A stretch of DNA of 64,000 nucleotides from Halalkalibacter wakoensis JCM 9140 (GTDB taxonomy: Bacteria > Bacillota > Bacilli > Bacillales > Bacillaceae_D). The notes beneath the pieces are model-generated. The model was not told where the DNA came from and did no database searches. It saw nothing but the letters and a program-made list of their open reading frames with translations. Position numbers and translations under genes: made by a program. Positions 62,361 through 64,000 of the stretch are shown piece by piece; the first letter of the stretch is position 1, and every line of letters starts with the position of its first letter. The stretch covers positions 1-64,000 of the forward strand of contig NZ_BAUT01000005.1 in NCBI RefSeq assembly GCF_000513095.1, read 5' to 3'.

Positions 62361-62924
62361 CTAGTCAACTTGACTCTTGACCTTTAATAAAATTTTTGTA
62401 AACCAGTAAGCCATGTAGGCAATGATGACATCGATTAGAAATAAATGAAGTTGATTTGTACCTTTTCTAAATTCAACCAACCCGAGAAATTCTTCAAATG
62501 TAGCAAATCCGAAGGCAAAAATCGCACTTAACAGAAGGGTAAATAAATAGAAATTCTTTTTATTGTTTGTGCAATATTGATACAGCAATAGAAACCCAAC
62601 TGGGAGGGCAGAAGAAGTCACATTTAATGCAAAAGGTAAAAGGGGCGTTATAAAATATGTATGAGTAAAATAACCATATCTTTCTAACGGAAGACTCGTA
62701 TAAGTCCATAACATATGTACGGTATAGCCGAAAAAGAAAACCTCAAAAATACGTTTACGATCTACTGTGAAAACCAAAAGGACCAAAGGCAAAATTAGAA
62801 ATGAAAGAGACACCCAAAATTGCCATGTTCCCATATGGGAATATTCACTCCAAAATGCATGGATTAGTGCGTTTACCTCATCAGTTGTTTGATAAATTTC
62901 ATCCCAATATTGTCGATAGCTCAT
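62361..62924 (-). CDS. CBO0543-like membrane protein
   Basis: 187 residues, five to six membrane helices (e.g. FWVSLSFLILPLVLLVFTVD with DRKRIFEVFFFG, LLLSAIFAFGFATFEEFLGL). Layout and DRKR after the first helix resemble the CBO0543 family. Unknown function. Confidence 0.65.
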   Translation of the reverse strand: MSYRQYWDEIYQTTDEVNALIHAFWSEYSHMGTWQFWVSLSFLILPLVLLVFTVDRKRIFEVFFFGYTVHMLWTYTSLPLERYGYFTHTYFITPLLPFALNVTSSALPVGFLLLYQYCTNNKKNFYLFTLLLSAIFAFGFATFEEFLGLVEFRKGTNQLHLFLIDVIIAYMAYWFTKILLKVKSQVD

Positions 62925-63169
62925 AATGTTGACCCTTTCCAGATTGATATGTACGAACCCATTTATAACTAACCATGTAAGATTATTTTTCGTTTAAACT
63001 CTATTTTTATTCAATAATAAATTCAAGCAAGGTAAACCTTATGGCTTAACCTTGCTTGAATCATTTACCTATTCTTAAAAAATAAAATAAGATTACTTCT
63101 TTGTTTTCTGTAATGAAATACAAAAAAGAAGAGAAAATAAAGGTATACCAAAAAGGTGGTGGACAAACG

Positions 63170-63322
63170 ATGTTAACTGAATTCAAAAAAAGGTTCCTTG
63201 TTATGCTTTACATTACAATTGGTAGTGCCGTTGCTACGACCCTATATAGTGGTATATTAATAAGATATGTTTATAAGATGAACAAGAAATTAAATACCTT
63301 ATTAGCACAACAAGGTCAGTAG
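63170..63322 (+). CDS. 50-residue single-pass membrane protein
   Basis: ATG 63170 behind AAAGGTGGTGG; the frame extends upstream to 63101 without support. MLTEFKKRFLVMLYITIGSA leads to one membrane helix, then IRYVYKMNKKLNTLLAQQGQ. Unknown function. Confidence 0.55.
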   Translation: MLTEFKKRFLVMLYITIGSAVATTLYSGILIRYVYKMNKKLNTLLAQQGQ

Positions 63323-63343
63323 TAAATTTGCAATTAAATTGCC

Positions 63344-63475
63344 TTATTGAGCTTTAATTTTTTTTAAGATCCTCAAAAATGCTTTTGCCATTCTTTCTAG
63401 ATTAGGCTTATTGACCTCTTTTATCTGACAAGGTGGTTCTGAATTAAAACGATGTTCCTTAGATGTCTTTTTCAT
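63344..63475 (-). CDS. 43-residue basic small protein
   Basis: ATG at 63473-63475 with AAGGGTGAT upstream, TAA at 63344. Starts MKKTSKEHRFNSEPPCQIKE, then an amphipathic basic helix (MAKAFLRILKKIKAQ). Possibly a small membrane-associating peptide. Unknown. Confidence 0.4.
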   Translation of the reverse strand: MKKTSKEHRFNSEPPCQIKEVNKPNLERMAKAFLRILKKIKAQ

Positions 63476-63573
63476 GAAATCACCCTTATTCAATGTTTCT
63501 TAAATTCATATTCAAAACGCGAGATAAATTTGCTAGTCCTCATACTATTATGTGAACGATATTCGGACTCAGC

Positions 63574-63611
63574 AAAAAAGGAGAACTTACCTTCTAGTAA
63601 GAACTCCTTTT
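63574..63611 (-). terminator. terminator of the cyclo-ligase gene
   Basis: AAGGAG with GTAAG-type pairing (63579-63590) opposes CTTAC and CTCCTT (to 63609); T6 follows on the minus strand. Confidence 0.75.
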
Positions 63612-63619
63612 CCACCTGA

Positions 63620-64000
63620 TTATTCTTTTCTTCTTGTAAGCTCCCATATTTCCCTTAATACAGGCATTTCCTCCAGTTCTTTTTCCGTTACAAGATCCCA
63701 CTGAATTCCATTAGGCTTCTCATATGTAGAATTTGTCTTTATCAGTTCATGTTCAGTTGCAATCCAATCAACGGTTAAATCAAATGGATCTTTTGGTAGC
63801 TCAGCATCTGTTAATTGAGCACTATGGACTGTACCTATTACTGGAACATCAGGATTCCCAAGTTCACGAATAATCGCATATTCTCTATCTGCATAGCCCT
63901 CACCTTTCCCGACCCTTCTACCATCTTTATGCAGAGCAACAGAACCAGCGACGAACAGATCGATTGGCGGAAGATCCGAAAGGGCAATTTCTTTGCCGTA
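63620..64000 (-). CDS. 5-formyltetrahydrofolate cyclo-ligase family protein, C-terminal part
   Basis: The frame is open from the window edge to TAA 63620-63622, 126 residues. It contains the family's GSVALHKDGRRVGKGEGYAD (the ATP/metal G-K-G-x-G-Y motif), DVPVIGTVHSAQL and DWIATEHELI. The enzyme converts 5-formyl-THF to 5,10-methenyl-THF. N-terminal half lies outside the window. Confidence 0.85.
   Translation of the reverse strand, partial: YGKEIALSDLPPIDLFVAGSVALHKDGRRVGKGEGYADREYAIIRELGNPDVPVIGTVHSAQLTDAELPKDPFDLTVDWIATEHELIKTNSTYEKPNGIQWDLVTEKELEEMPVLREIWELTRRKE

Noticed and set aside
1-64000. CRISPR array, insertion sequence, prophage, tRNA or rRNA
   Set aside because: No regularly spaced repeats, transposase-like frames, phage proteins or tRNA/rRNA sequence were seen by eye.

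Overview
Organism. The window looks like the chromosome of an aerobic, spore-forming low-GC Bacillaceae member, possibly of the alkaliphile-type genera. The genus is my guess. Supporting genes include a CotA-type spore laccase, an alpha/beta-type SASP, GerP-type germination proteins, ClpE under CtsR boxes, a yodQRST/yokU set and CtaG. No tRNA, rRNA, CRISPR array, insertion sequence or prophage was seen. Layout. 1-7 kb: the 3' end of an unknown gene, a 37-aa zinc-ribbon-like protein, cotA, then an oxygen-responsive module (radical SAM/SPASM protein, DGC-domain protein, hemerythrin) with two Fnr-type palindromes at class II promoter spacing, and a decayed alcohol dehydrogenase. 7-10.5 kb: spore-surface cluster I (GerPC-like protein, two Hsp20-fold proteins, five GerPA/GerPF-like genes, one a two-domain fusion). 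10.7-24.7 kb: an amidase with its small subunit, Zn-type rpsN, ctaG, a TetR-linked ABC exporter, cysJI and a sensor kinase broken by a stop codon. 24.7-28.5 kb: a YetF-like membrane protein, an HExxH protein, a TatD-like hydrolase and an aminotransferase. 28.7-34.5 kb: spore-surface cluster II (LysM protein, gerPA/F-like, gerPB-like and gerPC-like genes behind a sigma-K-type promoter, a third Hsp20-fold protein). A probable Ni-dependent guanidine hydrolase and an ECF ATPase sit inside cluster II. 34.8-37.5 kb: the matching Ni/Co ECF membrane operon. 37.6-50.6 kb: two aldo/keto reductases, an alkyltransferase-like protein, ABC exporters, a candidate small RNA, a GntR-ABC operon, SASP and clpE. 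50.7-64 kb: a SanA-like gene, an M3 peptidase, gnd, a PhzF-like gene, a lysine-degradation locus that keeps only the 3' end of kamA, and a 5-formyl-THF cyclo-ligase 3' end. How the parts fit. The nickel transporter and the guanidine hydrolase plausibly form one functional unit (nickel supply to a Ni enzyme). The GerP-like, LysM and Hsp20-like genes are most easily read as an enlarged set of outer-spore-layer proteins. The hemerythrin/radical SAM/DGC genes look like an Fnr regulon for low oxygen or nitrosative stress. A striking general feature is that about nine otherwise well-preserved genes carry one frameshift or one stop codon, often in short homopolymers. This is either uncorrected sequencing error or recent gene inactivation, and it must be settled before any of these genes is called dead.
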